64,000 nt of DNA from Deroplatys truncata (lineage: Eukaryota; Arthropoda; Insecta; Mantodea; Mantidae): assembly GCA_030765065.1 (NCBI GenBank), contig CM060990.1, positions 663,164,618 to 663,228,617 of the forward strand, written 5' to 3'. How positions within the stretch are numbered: position 1 is the stretch's first letter; every line of letters begins with the position of its first letter. A model generated the notes under the pieces. It saw only the letters and a list, made by a program, of their open reading frames with translations, had not been told where the DNA came from and searched no databases. The translations under genes were made by a program, and so were the position numbers. Below are positions 43,001 through 53,491 of this stretch, one piece after another.

Positions 43001-43686
43001 TCCTTGCTTCAACAGATAGCGGTAGTGGTATTAGCTACTTCCTCGTAACGGATTGTACTTGTTGATACGAAGTGGAACTCCTTCCACAGCAAGCACAGCC
43101 CAGTTGCTACCCTTAAGCTGAGACTCCTCCATTTCAGTCACCAATTTCTTGAATTTCGCTTCCATCGTTGACTCCAGGTCAGTTTCTAGGAAAACAGCTT
43201 GATTCCGTGTTTTAAATGTTTACTCTCAGGTTTCTCCAATACTGTTAACAAATCGACACTCAGCCAGTGGATTAATTTTAACACTTGTGAATACCAAGCT
43301 CTTTATGCACAGCCTGGATTATGCGTTGTTTTGCCTCGTGCAGATACTATTCAGGTCCTTAGGTGATTCACATCGTATAAAATACGATTTCAATCGTCCT
43401 TCGAATGAAGTTTCATATTCTTTCATATCACAGTCCTCCATTGTTGATAATAGCTGATGTTTAGTAGGCTCCTATCTGCTTTTCTTCTGAGGACTTCTTA
43501 TTTCACATATATTTTCGTGCCGCTGGCCCTTATAACCATCATTGAAGGTCAAGCTACATTGAAGAGCTTCTTGCAGCTCATCTCGTGTCTTCTCTTGTGA
43601 TAACCTCGGAGGAACTTCTTCCCACATTTTCCGCAAGCGTATCCAGTAGCGCTTGGAATAAAATCCTTATACGCTGAGTTATTCAT
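40068..43686 (-). pseudogene. Polinton protein-primed type B DNA polymerase, multiply frameshifted
   Basis: The gene reads leftward from an ATG at 43686. Residues 17-38 contain a C-x2-C ... H-x4-H-x3-C zinc finger, common at the N-terminus of these polymerases; this frame stops at 43549. Coding pieces then continue at 42956-41916, 41943-41407, 41379-40336 and 40397-40068. The second piece has the exonuclease motifs YADFES and HNLSGYDSHF, plus an HNH-like DHDHISGEYRG. The third has Y-S-DLYLTSDVLLLADV. The fourth has the polymerase motifs EVDIEYP, NNAMFGKT and the catalytic YMDTDS. The last piece is the usual C-terminus with ITTYAYGHY. Total length fits a normal ~1,200-residue enzyme. At least four frame changes or stops leave it dead; the region 42957-43548 is the most decayed. 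Confidence 0.92.
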
Positions 43687-44600
43687 CTTTATTCTTGATG
43701 TAATAACGTATTAATCCTTCTTCAAGGGGAATGTAGACCTCTTTACCTTGATAACACTTTAGAAAGCTGATTATTCTTGGAGAGAACACGATGTTAACAC
43801 CTCAAGACTAATTGGCGCAATGAGGTCCAATGCCCTAGATCACCCTATTTATAGAGGGAGCACGAACCTTTTAGATCAATCATAAACTCGCTCCATAACC
43901 AGCTGTATATAATCGCTCCACGCGTATTAACCTCCGCCATATAACCTCACGCCCAGAGACAGGATGTTTATGACGTCACACCCAGAGACAGGATGTCTGG
44001 CAGTATCAAACATGTTTAAACTCGTTCTATAGCTATCTGTATATGCTGTCACACCAACAAGAGAAATATTCTCACACTAATTCAGACGGATGTTGCCATT
44101 CAAAGTCTACCACTACCGCTACCACCACCCATTGCACCAAGGTTAACTCCAGCTCTATTATCACAATACTTAAAAGTAAAAGCTTAAAGGTAACGTAGAA
44201 GATTTTCCCCCTTATTTAGTTAAATGTATGTACATACTATAGTATTTCGTGTTTTCATTCCCTTTTCAATTCTTCCGATCCATCTTCCCACAGAAAGACC
44301 ATTTCATTTCACTACAATCACGAGCAAAGTCATTTTTCCAGAGTTACACAGATTTTAAGCTTCTAGAATTGAACCCGGTAATACTTTTAATAAATGTATT
44401 TTTAGTAATTTAGCTCCCCCGCATCAGCATCTACCATTTAATCTTTACTCGAATCTGATATGATCCATAGGCTTGAAGATATATGAAATCACCTCTTTAG
44501 GATTCGATCTGAGTACTTAAAAGTACTTTTTGTCACGATAACGATATTTAGGAACTAGGTACTTTTTACTTTACTAGGTACTTTACTTTTTTACTTTTTA
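43687..44600. other. Polinton interior without recognised gene
   Basis: No integrase, ATPase or capsid motif is visible in any frame here. Lies upstream of the polymerase start, so it may hold its promoter. Confidence 0.4.
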
Positions 44601-44604
44601 CTGG

Positions 44605-45510
44605 ACGTGTCTATCTAAATTAGATTACGAGTTATTAAATTTGTAAGTAAATTTCATTGAATCGGTATTCGAACCCAGAACACCAGGAACAAAATTGTTT
44701 ATAACATTATTTTGGTATGTTAAACACAGCTGTATGCAGTTACAGCATCAATCTAAGTGATATATTCTAGAGTATAGAGGAAATTAAGGAAGTCATTAAA
44801 TGATCGGGATTCGAACTAAGGACAACTGATTTACAATTATATACGGCATTAATTACCCATTATAAGAGCTCTCAAACATCAGTTCATCCCTCTATCTCTC
44901 TTAGTTTCCGAGATAATGCAGATTTAAAAATTAAGGATCGAACCCAGTACGTCAGGTATCTAAATACACCTCCACAAGATACTACCTAATAACGTAAACG
45001 CAATAACGTGTAATTGGCGTCTTTATCTTAATTAATTCAGTTATTAAATTTATACGTAAATTTCATTTCATCGGTATTTGGACCCAGAACACTAGAAACA
45101 AAACTATTTATAATATTAGTTCGGTATGTTAAACACAGAAGTATGTCGTTACGGCATCAACCTAAGTGATATAGTCTAGAGTATAGAGGAAAATTAAGGA
45201 AGTCATTGAAAGATCAGGATTCAAACAAAGGACAACTGATTGACAATTATATACAGTATTAATCACCCATTATTGAGTTATCAAACAAGCTTTGGTACAA
45301 CCCTCTATCACTCGTAGTTTCTGAGATAATTGAGATTTAAAAATTAAGGATCGAACCCAGGGCACCAGGTACCCAAATATAGATTCACAAGATACTACCT
45401 AATAACATTAATGTAATAAAGTTTATTTGGCGTCTTTATCTTAATTAGTTCAGGAGTTATTAGAGGATGAATTTGTAATCACTCCTAGGATTCGAACCTG
45501 GGCATCCCGG
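44605..45510. repeat. ~412-bp tandem repeat in Polinton right arm
   Basis: A unit of about 412 bp is present about 2.2 times; GCGTCTTTATCTTAATTA occurs at 45018 and 45430, and CACAGATACTACCTAATAAC-like blocks precede it. Each unit contains three sites resembling the complement of a polymerase III B box, such as GGTATTCGAACCC (44664), GGGATTCGAAC (44806) and GGATCGAACCC (44935). A further exact inverse B box, GGATTCGAACC, is at 45488. Confidence 0.85.
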
Positions 45511-45702
45511 TCAACTTGAAACAACATGCCAAGGACGTGCCGCATTCCAAGTATTTAATTAGTTTTTATCCCATTGTTCTATCTATTTTTGTTCAGGAGA
45601 TATAAGCGATTAATCACTAGTATAGAATTGAGAGTTCTGGCGCACTTAATATGCAGGAATGTGCAATTAATATGCTAATTAGCCCCCTCCTCCACTAATT
45701 AG

Positions 45703-45990
45703 CCCCAACCTCTGGCTAGCCTAGCACTTCTCTTCGTTTTCCTATACCTCTCATATAAACCTTAATCTACTCCTTAACCTCTGTCTAGCCTAACACCTCT
45801 CCACTATCTCTTCCATATAAACGCACTTCCCTCCTTCAACCCTGTCTAGCCTAGTATCGGTCGTCGTACTCCTTATCTCTCCCATATAAACCTATTTTCC
45901 TCCTTGAACCCCCGCATTTAGCCTCTATTTCCCTACCCTTTCCCATATATGCCCCAAAAAGTGCGCCAAAAACCCCCTATATAAACTACT
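45703..45990 (-). repeat. Polinton right terminal inverted repeat
   Basis: Inverse of 37312-37597. It is followed by CACAAG at 45991-45996, the second copy of the target duplication. Confidence 0.92.
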
Positions 45991-46288
45991 CACAAGTCTC
46001 TATCACGCAGCACACAACGCAATGGACTCCTATCGATGCAGTAGTTCTGTCGCGCCAGCGCATTATTTGTCATTGTTTGAGCCTGCTGCGTATTGCGCTC
46101 GACGTTTTACGTTGCACGCGGTGTAGAATGTGCGTTGCTAGGAAAACCCGCGTTAAGAGTGCCAATAAGGCTCAAACGCATATTACATAAACGAATGCTG
46201 TGGCCATTACAATCGATTTTAGAATAATATGATTTTATACACCATCGTAAACATAATTATTGGGTTGATTAGTAAATCACTTATCGCA

Positions 46289-46645
46289 TAGCCAGGTGGT
46301 GCCGCGGTAACGCGTGCGACTCGCATTCGGGTGCTCCTGGGTTGTATCCCCGGCGACCGCCCGCTCTGACACAATTTTTCGTGGTTTTCCCTTATCGCCA
46401 GGCGTATGCTGGGGTGGTTTTTCTAATACCACGAATTTTTCCGGTCCCTCATTTCCCATCATTTCATTTAATTTCATATCATCTTTCGGGGTACGGGGCC
46501 TGACTGTATGGTGTGTGGTGCGGTGGATGTGCGCTCTGTAACTGTTTTTCCTCTGGTACCGAACCAGGGCAATTCGGACCTGTTCGTCAGGAGGGGTGCT
46601 GCCTGCAAGAGCATTTCCAACCATGAACTTTAGGGACCCTGCTGT
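46289..46645 (+). mobile_element. SINE C-related tRNA-derived SINE
   Basis: The head TAGCCAGGTGGTGCCGCGG resembles a polymerase III A box and CTGGGTTGTATCCCC a B box. The body has TTTTTCGTGGTTTTCCC and CAGGCGTATGCTGGGGTGG, the same core as the SINE C copies at 21.5 and 26.3 kb, but the head is different. A mariner begins at its 3' side, so the rest of the SINE may lie beyond 47923. No target duplication was identified. Confidence 0.6.
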
Positions 46646-46646
46646 A

Positions 46647-47921
46647 CGGGGGGCACTATTTATATTTTAAGCCTTGGCAACCCTGAATGCTGTAGGTGCC
46701 ATCTGACGTTTCCAATGGAAAGTTTGACATTTTTCACCATAATCTACTTCAGACATTTTGTCAATAGAGCGTCATTTGTTTTGTTTACACTGACTTGAAA
46801 ATTGTGTGTCAACAAAAACATGGAATTAACTCGTGAAAAAGTTCGTGCAATGATTTATTACGACTTTCGACGTGGATTATCAAGACAAGAGTGTATCGAT
46901 CAACTAACTTCCACATTTGGCGACGAAGCTCCATCCTTTGCCACTGTGAAACGCTGGTATAACGAATTTAATCGTAGCCGCCGTTCGTTTTATGATGAAG
47001 TTCCTGAAGGTCGTCCAAAATCAGTTGTGCCAGAAAATATTGATGCCATGCAAAAACTAATGATGAGAGATCGTCATGCGACATATTGTGAGATTGAGGC
47101 AACCCTAGGCATTAGTTCCACCAGCATATATAAAATATTGCATGATTATTTAGCCGTGAAAAAGTTTTGCTCTCGTTGGATCCCAAATAATTTGACGCAT
47201 TCTCAAAAAGATGCTCGTGTCGATTGGTGTACAAAAATGCTCAAGAAATACAATGGCGGTGCCTCAAAAGACGTATATAAGATTGTAACAGGTGACGAAT
47301 CATGGATCTATGCGTATGAGCCGGAACGTAAACAGCAGTCGACTGTATGGGCGTTTCAAGATGAAGCAAATCCAACGAAAGTTGTTCGCACTTCTAAGCA
47401 AATGGTCGCCTGCTTTTTCAGCAAAACTGGCCATGTGGCAACAGTGCCTTTAGAGGAACGTAAAACGGTCAATGCCGAATGGTACACAACCATTTGTTTG
47501 CTGGAAGTCTTCGGTGAAGTAAGGAAAACCAACAAGAACCGTAAGATCGTTCTTCATCAAGACATTGTGAGCGCACACACATCTCGTCTAACAATAGAGT
47601 ATTTGAAGGCTCAAAAAATCGAATTGATGGGTCATCCGCCATACAGTCCTGATTTGGCACCCAATGGCTTCTTTTTGTTCCCGAACATCAAGAATAAATT
47701 GCGTGGACAACGATTTTCGTTGGCAGAAGGAGCCGCTGATGCCTTCAAAAACCATGTTTTGGAAGTGTCTCAAGAAGACTTGAATAAATGCTTTGACAAA
47801 TGGTTCAAACGGATGCAAAAGTGTATTAATCATAAAGGAGAATATTTTGAAAAACAATAAAGCAGTTTTCAATCAGAAATTACTTTGTTTATTAGGCTCA
47901 AAATATAAATAGTGCCCCTCT
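46647..47921 (+). mobile_element. mariner DNA transposon, full length
   Basis: Terminal inverted repeats read GGGGCACTATTTATATTTTA on the left and the inverse TAAATAGTGCCCC on the right, with a few differences. TA duplications lie at 46645-46646 and 47922-47923. Length 1,275 bp, normal for mariner. The transposase frame is uninterrupted, so this is the youngest-looking coding element in the window. Confidence 0.93.
46820..47860 (+). CDS. mariner transposase, open frame with a mutated catalytic residue
   Basis: The ATG at 46820 (MELTREKVRAMIYYDFRRGL) gives 346 residues, the usual mariner length; an upstream in-frame extension has no ATG. Two helix-turn-helix regions cover residues ~1-110 (FATVKRWYNEF, GRPKSVV, ATLGISSTSIYKIL). 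WIPNNLT is the family's WVPHEL motif. The catalytic core shows TGDESWIY with the first Asp and LHQDIVSAHTS with the second. The third catalytic Asp, expected 34 residues after the second in SPDLAPND, is Gly here (SPDLAPNGFFLF). The frame ends NHKGEYFEKQ. In mariner the three Asp residues bind the metal ions for DNA cleavage, so this protein is predicted to be catalytically dead although it could still bind DNA. Confidence 0.95.
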   Translation: MELTREKVRAMIYYDFRRGLSRQECIDQLTSTFGDEAPSFATVKRWYNEFNRSRRSFYDEVPEGRPKSVVPENIDAMQKLMMRDRHATYCEIEATLGISSTSIYKILHDYLAVKKFCSRWIPNNLTHSQKDARVDWCTKMLKKYNGGASKDVYKIVTGDESWIYAYEPERKQQSTVWAFQDEANPTKVVRTSKQMVACFFSKTGHVATVPLEERKTVNAEWYTTICLLEVFGEVRKTNKNRKIVLHQDIVSAHTSRLTIEYLKAQKIELMGHPPYSPDLAPNGFFLFPNIKNKLRGQRFSLAEGAADAFKNHVLEVSQEDLNKCFDKWFKRMQKCINHKGEYFEKQ

Positions 47922-48069
47922 TATCCATGTGGCTACATGGTCCAGGCAACAACCCTTCTGATCTTTCACTTCCTCCCGGAGGTTGCATACGGCTTCTGGG
48001 CTCAGTGCCTAAATCCTCCGCTGCCCCTTGAAAGAAGATCAAATACTAAAGTTATCGATTAAGGACAGT

Positions 48070-48240
48070 AAAGATAGCGTTCTATTGGTTTCTCCACTAT
48101 GTACCAATTAGCTAGAGGAGTTATTGCATTCCAACCAAAAATTCTATATAGAGATATTACTGGAAATAAATATTTTAGAGTCCCACTGATTCCAAAGAAA
48201 AAACATTAGTCACGTGAAAGAGAGAGAAACTTAAGGGGAC
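48070..48240 (-). repeat. R1 repeat fragment
   Basis: ATTGCATTCCAACCAAAAAT and GATATTACTGGAAATAAATA match the inverse end of R1 as at 12235-12300. Confidence 0.55.
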
Positions 48241-49215
48241 AAGGTACTCTGAAATGGTCAAAAATAATATTTTTTATTTTAGGCACCAATAAAATCTCTT
48301 ATTATTTCTAGCTTCAGAAAATATATAGAGGTTTAAATAAAGAGGTTTTTAAGACATTTAAATACCATTTAAATGCTAGTCTGCATTCCTTTAAAGCTAA
48401 CACGCAACGCCCCTTTTTAGAACATTTTTGTATCTTTCAACAACAAATGGCTATATCATGTCCAATGAGCAGTTCAGCAATTAACAAAAGAGGCTAGGAC
48501 CAAGAGAAGGCAATCAAAAAAAGCTGCAGTAATCCAGGAAAGAAGGTGCAGATGATTATCATCCTGGAATGTACTGAAGTGTATCAGAATTTTAATGTTC
48601 AAACTTCAAATTCAGTTTTCTCAAAACAACATTTTTGGATACCTATGTACCTTTTTCTCAGAAAGTATGAATGGTAACAGAGTTGAAATTTTCAGTACAT
48701 GTATACAACACATAGTTAAACTTTCTTGACCACAATCATAATTTTATAATGTATATTAGTGATATTAAGAAAGCAACAACATTGCAAATTTTCCACAATT
48801 TTTACTTTTCAATTAATTCTTTTTCAATTTCTAGTAAACGGATACACATATTACTAAATAATTGTGGTTCAGAAGATAGCTGATTATACTAAGAACAAGC
48901 ACGCAAAAGTGTGATTCTGTATTGCAAGGGCGGCCAAAACAGTCTTCAGCTCCGAGTCATACTGGAAACGCAACCCACAAAGCAGTCGCAACGGCTGCAC
49001 TGTTTGCGCGTAACACAGACAGTTCAGGGTGGACGCATATGACTGTTCGAAATGAATGTACTCATTCAGAGAACTGTATTATTTGTAGCGTTATACAGTA
49101 GCAGTGTTTAATTACAAAGAAACACTTGCAATTAACACATACAACGTTATGTTTCACAAATGTCATGTATCTGCTAGCAGCTAATGTACTGCACTGTAAT
49201 CCTAAAAATATTTAT
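48241..49215. other. no gene seen
   Basis: AT-rich, no recognisable frame. Confidence 0.4.
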
Positions 49216-49217
49216 TT

Positions 49218-49720
49218 AATACAGAAGGGGCTTCTTGGTGTAGAATGCAATGCAAAGTACAAACATTTACCACATCATTTTCCTTAAAAAAGGCCTTGAG
49301 TCTACTAACTAACCCTTTCTTATCTCCAATCATAGAGCCAGCTGCATCCGTTGCAATTGGCGCATCTTGGATCACTCTAAATTGTGTTTATTTACACACA
49401 TACAAAAGCATTGAATATGTCTTCTAATTTAGTAGTGTCTTTCAAAGGAAATAATTCTGGCACATACTCTCTGACATTTAATTCATTAACTCCTCTTACA
49501 AATATTGCTGTGCCAATCAAATCTGTGCTTTCATCAAGAGCTAGAAGAAGTACACAAATTTACAGATTTTCACATTCACTTGTCTACTTGTATCAGTGGA
49601 CATCAACTCAATTCTTCTGGGGCCCACAATTTTTACCACGTCCATCATACATGATTTAACAAACTCCCCTTTTGAAAAGATTTAGGGAGTTTACCTATGT
49701 TCCACGTCACAACGTAACTA
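49218..49720 (-). pseudogene. hAT-like (GTF2IRD2/ZBED-type) transposase fragment
   Basis: On the minus strand, in shifting frames, the sequence reads KIVGPRRIELMSTDT, then LALDESTDLIGTAIFVRGVN, then VREYVPELFPLKDTTKLEDI, then NDVVNVCTLHCILHQEA. The ALDESTD-x-x-x-x-AIF-x-RGV pattern and the LHC-x-IHQEA pattern are those of hAT-type transposases related to the vertebrate GTF2IRD2 tail. Several stops and frame changes interrupt it, and both ends are missing. Confidence 0.7.
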
Positions 49721-49957
49721 GCCAGTAGTTGTTTTTCTGTCATATTTTGTTATTTAGTAGCAGGAACAGTGTGCTTCTTCTTTAGCTCAGTTAGTTTCTT
49801 GACTTGTTCCAATCCTGAAATAATGAATCAATAAATGCCCTGCAAGTAATCTGCAATCCTATAGTAGTAGTGGTGGTGGTGGTGGCGGCGGCGGTGGCGG
49901 CGGAAGCGGCGGCGGGGGTGGTGGTGGTAATGGTAAGCATACTAACATGAAGGTGGC

Positions 49958-50010
<53 letters not shown>

Positions 50011-50713
50011 TCTTTCAGATCCGCATATTCAACAATTCACTATTCTACAATAGTGCCCATGTATATTCCTTCATAGTATGCCATGTATAATTTTTGAGCA
50101 TATCAGACACTTAATGTTCTCGTTATATTCAGAAGAAAGAAAAAAAGTATTTCCATTTCGTTTGGAACTTCCTCTTCATTGATGTTGAAGGAGTTGCAAA
50201 TGCTATTGTTCGCTGCACACCAACTGTTCAATTTGTGTGTGTATATGCCACTCTCAAGGCTATCGATAGACTGACCTCGGTAGAGTGTGTTCAAGTAAGC
50301 TGCGTGGTTGCGCGCAAGGGAAGGAAAGACATCGGGATGTAATCGCAATGCACGATGTAACCACGAGTCCTATTTTGGATGCCTTGCTGTATTGCAAGAA
50401 GTATCAGAGAAAAATTACATGAATTCACATGTTTTAAGAGCAAATTTTATTATTTTGCTGCTGAATGAAATAATTTTTATGGACTCAACTACATAAGCTA
50501 TCTATGCAAATCAACCACTTGAAATAATTGACATGATCCATAGAGTAATTCATAAAACTTTCAGGATAAACCATTGACACCTTTAAGACCAGCGGTAATT
50601 TAACACACATAAGGTTCATTTCCATTTGTTCAGACTACCTTGTACCCTTAAGGGAAAGGTAAAACTTACTAAATAAAGAAATTTAGATCTCTGTACACAC
50701 AATGTATTACAGA
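49721..50713. other. microsatellites; otherwise no gene seen
   Basis: A GGT/GGC-type tract lies at about 49865-49930 and a (TAA)n tract at about 49963-50010. The minus-strand frame at 50103-50348 has no recognisable domain. Confidence 0.7.
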
Positions 50714-50896
50714 TTACCTTTCTATGCTGTCAGCCATTTTGGTGATATCCATTGGATATCCATTGGATTTGGCTTCAATTTTTAATACTTTGTCATTATT
50801 TGAAGTACTGTCCTCACTATCCATGGTATTTTGTTTTGCAGATGGTTGACTTCTAGTTGGAGATCCTCTACTAGAGCACTTGCACTCCCCTCGCAA
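50714..50896 (-). other. exon-like open frame joining satellite to unique DNA
   Basis: A minus-strand frame is open from inside the first satellite monomer (VHTTISSEILCGTARYRWRY) across the array edge. It continues into unique sequence rich in Ser, Asn and Lys (SQPSAKQNTMDSEDSTSNND) and stops at 50714. AGGTAATC at the stop resembles a 5' splice donor. No family is recognised. It may be a terminal piece of a gene from which the satellite grew, or chance. Confidence 0.3.
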
Positions 50897-53449
50897 GCCT
50901 GTCAGAAGCTGGTATCTCCATCTATATCGGGCAGTTCCACATAATATTTCAGAAGAAATCGTGGTGTGAACACGGGTTTCAAGCTATTGATACCATCCAG
51001 TATCGCATGCCGATTGTACTGGTTCCAATATTTGCAAGCAGCGTGTGTGGGTCTTAGATTAAAGTTTAATTCTTAATAATTCTAACATGAAGAAAACACA
51101 GGATTGTATATAGTTGCATATAAGTGTGTGCATTGCAAGTTTTGCTTAATGTACAGTTATCCTGAAGCTATGAATCTTAATTATTAATAATAATTATATC
51201 AATAATTCACAGCGTTGTATATATGTACATATGAGTGAATGTGTGTGTGTGTATGTAAGCCTGTCAGAAGCTGGCATCTCCATGTATATTGGGCTGTTCC
51301 ACATAATATTTCAGAAGAAATCGTGGTGTGAACATGGGTTTGAAGCTATTGCTACCATCCAGTATCGCATGCCGATTGTACTGGTTCCAATATTTTCAAT
51401 CAGCATGTGGGCTTCTTAGGTTAAAGGTTAATTCTTAATAACTATAACAGGAAGAATGCACAGGGTTGTATATAGCTGCATATAAGTGTGTGCATTGCAA
51501 GTTTTGCTTAATGTACAATTATCCTGAAGCTATGAATCTTAATTATTAATAATAATTATATAATTAATTCATACCGTTGTATATATGTACATATGAGTGA
51601 CTGTGTTTGTGAGTGTGTGTATTTTTTGTACGATTTCCTTACCTATAGTTAATAATAATTACATCAATTCGCAGCGTTGTATATATGTACATATGAGTGA
51701 ATGTGTGTGTGTATGTAAGCCTGTCAGAAGCGGGTATCTCCATGTATATTGGGCAGTTCCACATAGTTTTTCAGAAGAAATCGTAGTGTGAACACGGGTT
51801 TGAAGCTATTGCTACCATCCAGTATCGCATGCGGATTGTACTCGTTCCAATATTTTTAAGCAGCATGTGGATGTCTTAGGCTAAAGGTTATTTCTTAATA
51901 ATTATATCATGAAGAATGCACAGGGTTGTATATAGTTGCATATGAGTGTGTGCGTTGCAAGTTTTGCTTAATGTAGAATTATCCTGAAGCTATGAATCTT
52001 AATTATTAATAATAATTACATCATTAATTTGTAGCGCTGTATATATTTGTACATATGAGTGAATGTGTGTGTGTGTATGTAACCCTGTCAGAAGCTGTTA
52101 TCTCCATGTATATTGGGCAGTTCCACATAATTTTTTAGAAGAAATCGTGTGTGAACACGGGTTTGAACCTGTTGCTAACATCCACCATAGCATGCCGATT
52201 GTACTGGTTCCAATATTTTCAAGCAGCGTGTGTGGGTCTTAGATTAAAGTTTAATTCTTAATAATTATAAGATGAAGAATGCAAAGGGCTGTATATAGTT
52301 GCGTATAAGCGAGCGTTGCAAGGTTTGCTTAATGTACAATTATCCTGAAGCTACGAATCTTAATTATTAATAATAATTATATTATTAATTCTAACCATTG
52401 TATATATGTAAATATGAGCGAATGTGTTTGTGAGTGTGATTTCTTTTTTTACGATTTCCTTACCTTTAAGTAATAATAATTATATCAATTCGCACAGTTG
52501 TATATATTTGTACATATGAGTGAATGTGTGTGTGTGTGTGTATGTAGGCCTGTTAGAAGCTGGTAATTCCATGTATATTGGGCAGTTCCACATAATTTTT
52601 CAGAAGAAATCGTGGTGTGAATATGGGTTTGAGGCGATTGCTACCATCCACCACCGCATGTCGATTGTACTGGTTCCAATATTTTCAAGCAGCTTGTGTG
52701 GGTCTTAGATTAAAGTTTAATTCTTAATAATTATAACATGAAGAATGCAAAGGGTTGTATATAGTTGCGTATAAGCGAGCGTTGCAAGGTTTGCTTAATG
52801 TACAATTATCCTGAAGCTATGAATCTTAATTATTAATAATAATTATATTATTAATTCCAAAAATGTATATATGTAAATATGAGCAAATGTGTTTGTGAGT
52901 GTGGTTTTTTTTTACGATTTCCTTACCTATAAGTAATAATAATTATACCTATTCGCACAGTTGTAAATATTTGTACATATGAGTGAATGTGAGTGTGTAT
53001 GTAGGCCTGTCAGAAGCTGGTAAATCCATGTATATTGGGCAGTTCCACATATTCTTTCTGAAGAAATTGTGGTGTGAACACGGGTTTGAAGCGATTGCTA
53101 ACATCCAGTATCACATGCAGATTGTACTGGTTAGAGTATTTGCAAGCAGTGGTGGGGGTCTTAGGTTAGAGGTTAATTCCTATTAATTATAACATGAAGA
53201 ATCCACAGTGTTGTATATAGTTTCATATAAGCAAGGGTTGCAAGTTTTGCTTAATGTACAATTATGCTGATGCTATGAATCTTAATTATTAATAATAATT
53301 ATATTATTAATTCCAACCATTGTATATATGTAAATATGAGCGAATGTGTTTGTGAGTGTGGTTTTGTTTTTTTTACGATTTCCTTACCTATAAGTAATAA
53401 TAATTATACCTATTCGCACAGTTGTATATATTTGTACATATGAGTGAAT

Positions 53450-53491
<42 letters not shown>

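Larger units (their letters stand above)
37312..45990. mobile_element. Polinton/Maverick element, reduced
   Basis: The element has terminal inverted repeats of about 285 bp that begin AGTAGTTTATA, a 6-bp target duplication CACAAG on both sides, and a protein-primed type B DNA polymerase gene. These three together define a Polinton. At 8,679 bp it is about half the usual 15-20 kb. I see no integrase, packaging ATPase, protease or capsid gene, so the copy would depend on another element. The flanks of the polymerase gene are filled with tandem repeats: three arrays on the left and one on the right. Confidence 0.92.
36446..46153 (+). mobile_element. PIF/Harbinger element interrupted by a Polinton
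   Basis: The left end AGGCGGGTTTTCCTAGCGGC and the inverse of the right end, ACGCGGGTTTTCCTAGCAAC, are inverted repeats that continue imperfectly (GCGCAC, then GTCGCGTGTAACTTAAAACG-like). TAA duplications lie at 36443-36445 and 46154-46156. Removing the nested Polinton (8,679 bp) and one 6-bp duplication leaves 1,023 bp. It holds a transposase fragment on the plus strand and a MADF-domain fragment on the minus strand, the two-gene plan of Harbinger elements. Confidence 0.85.
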
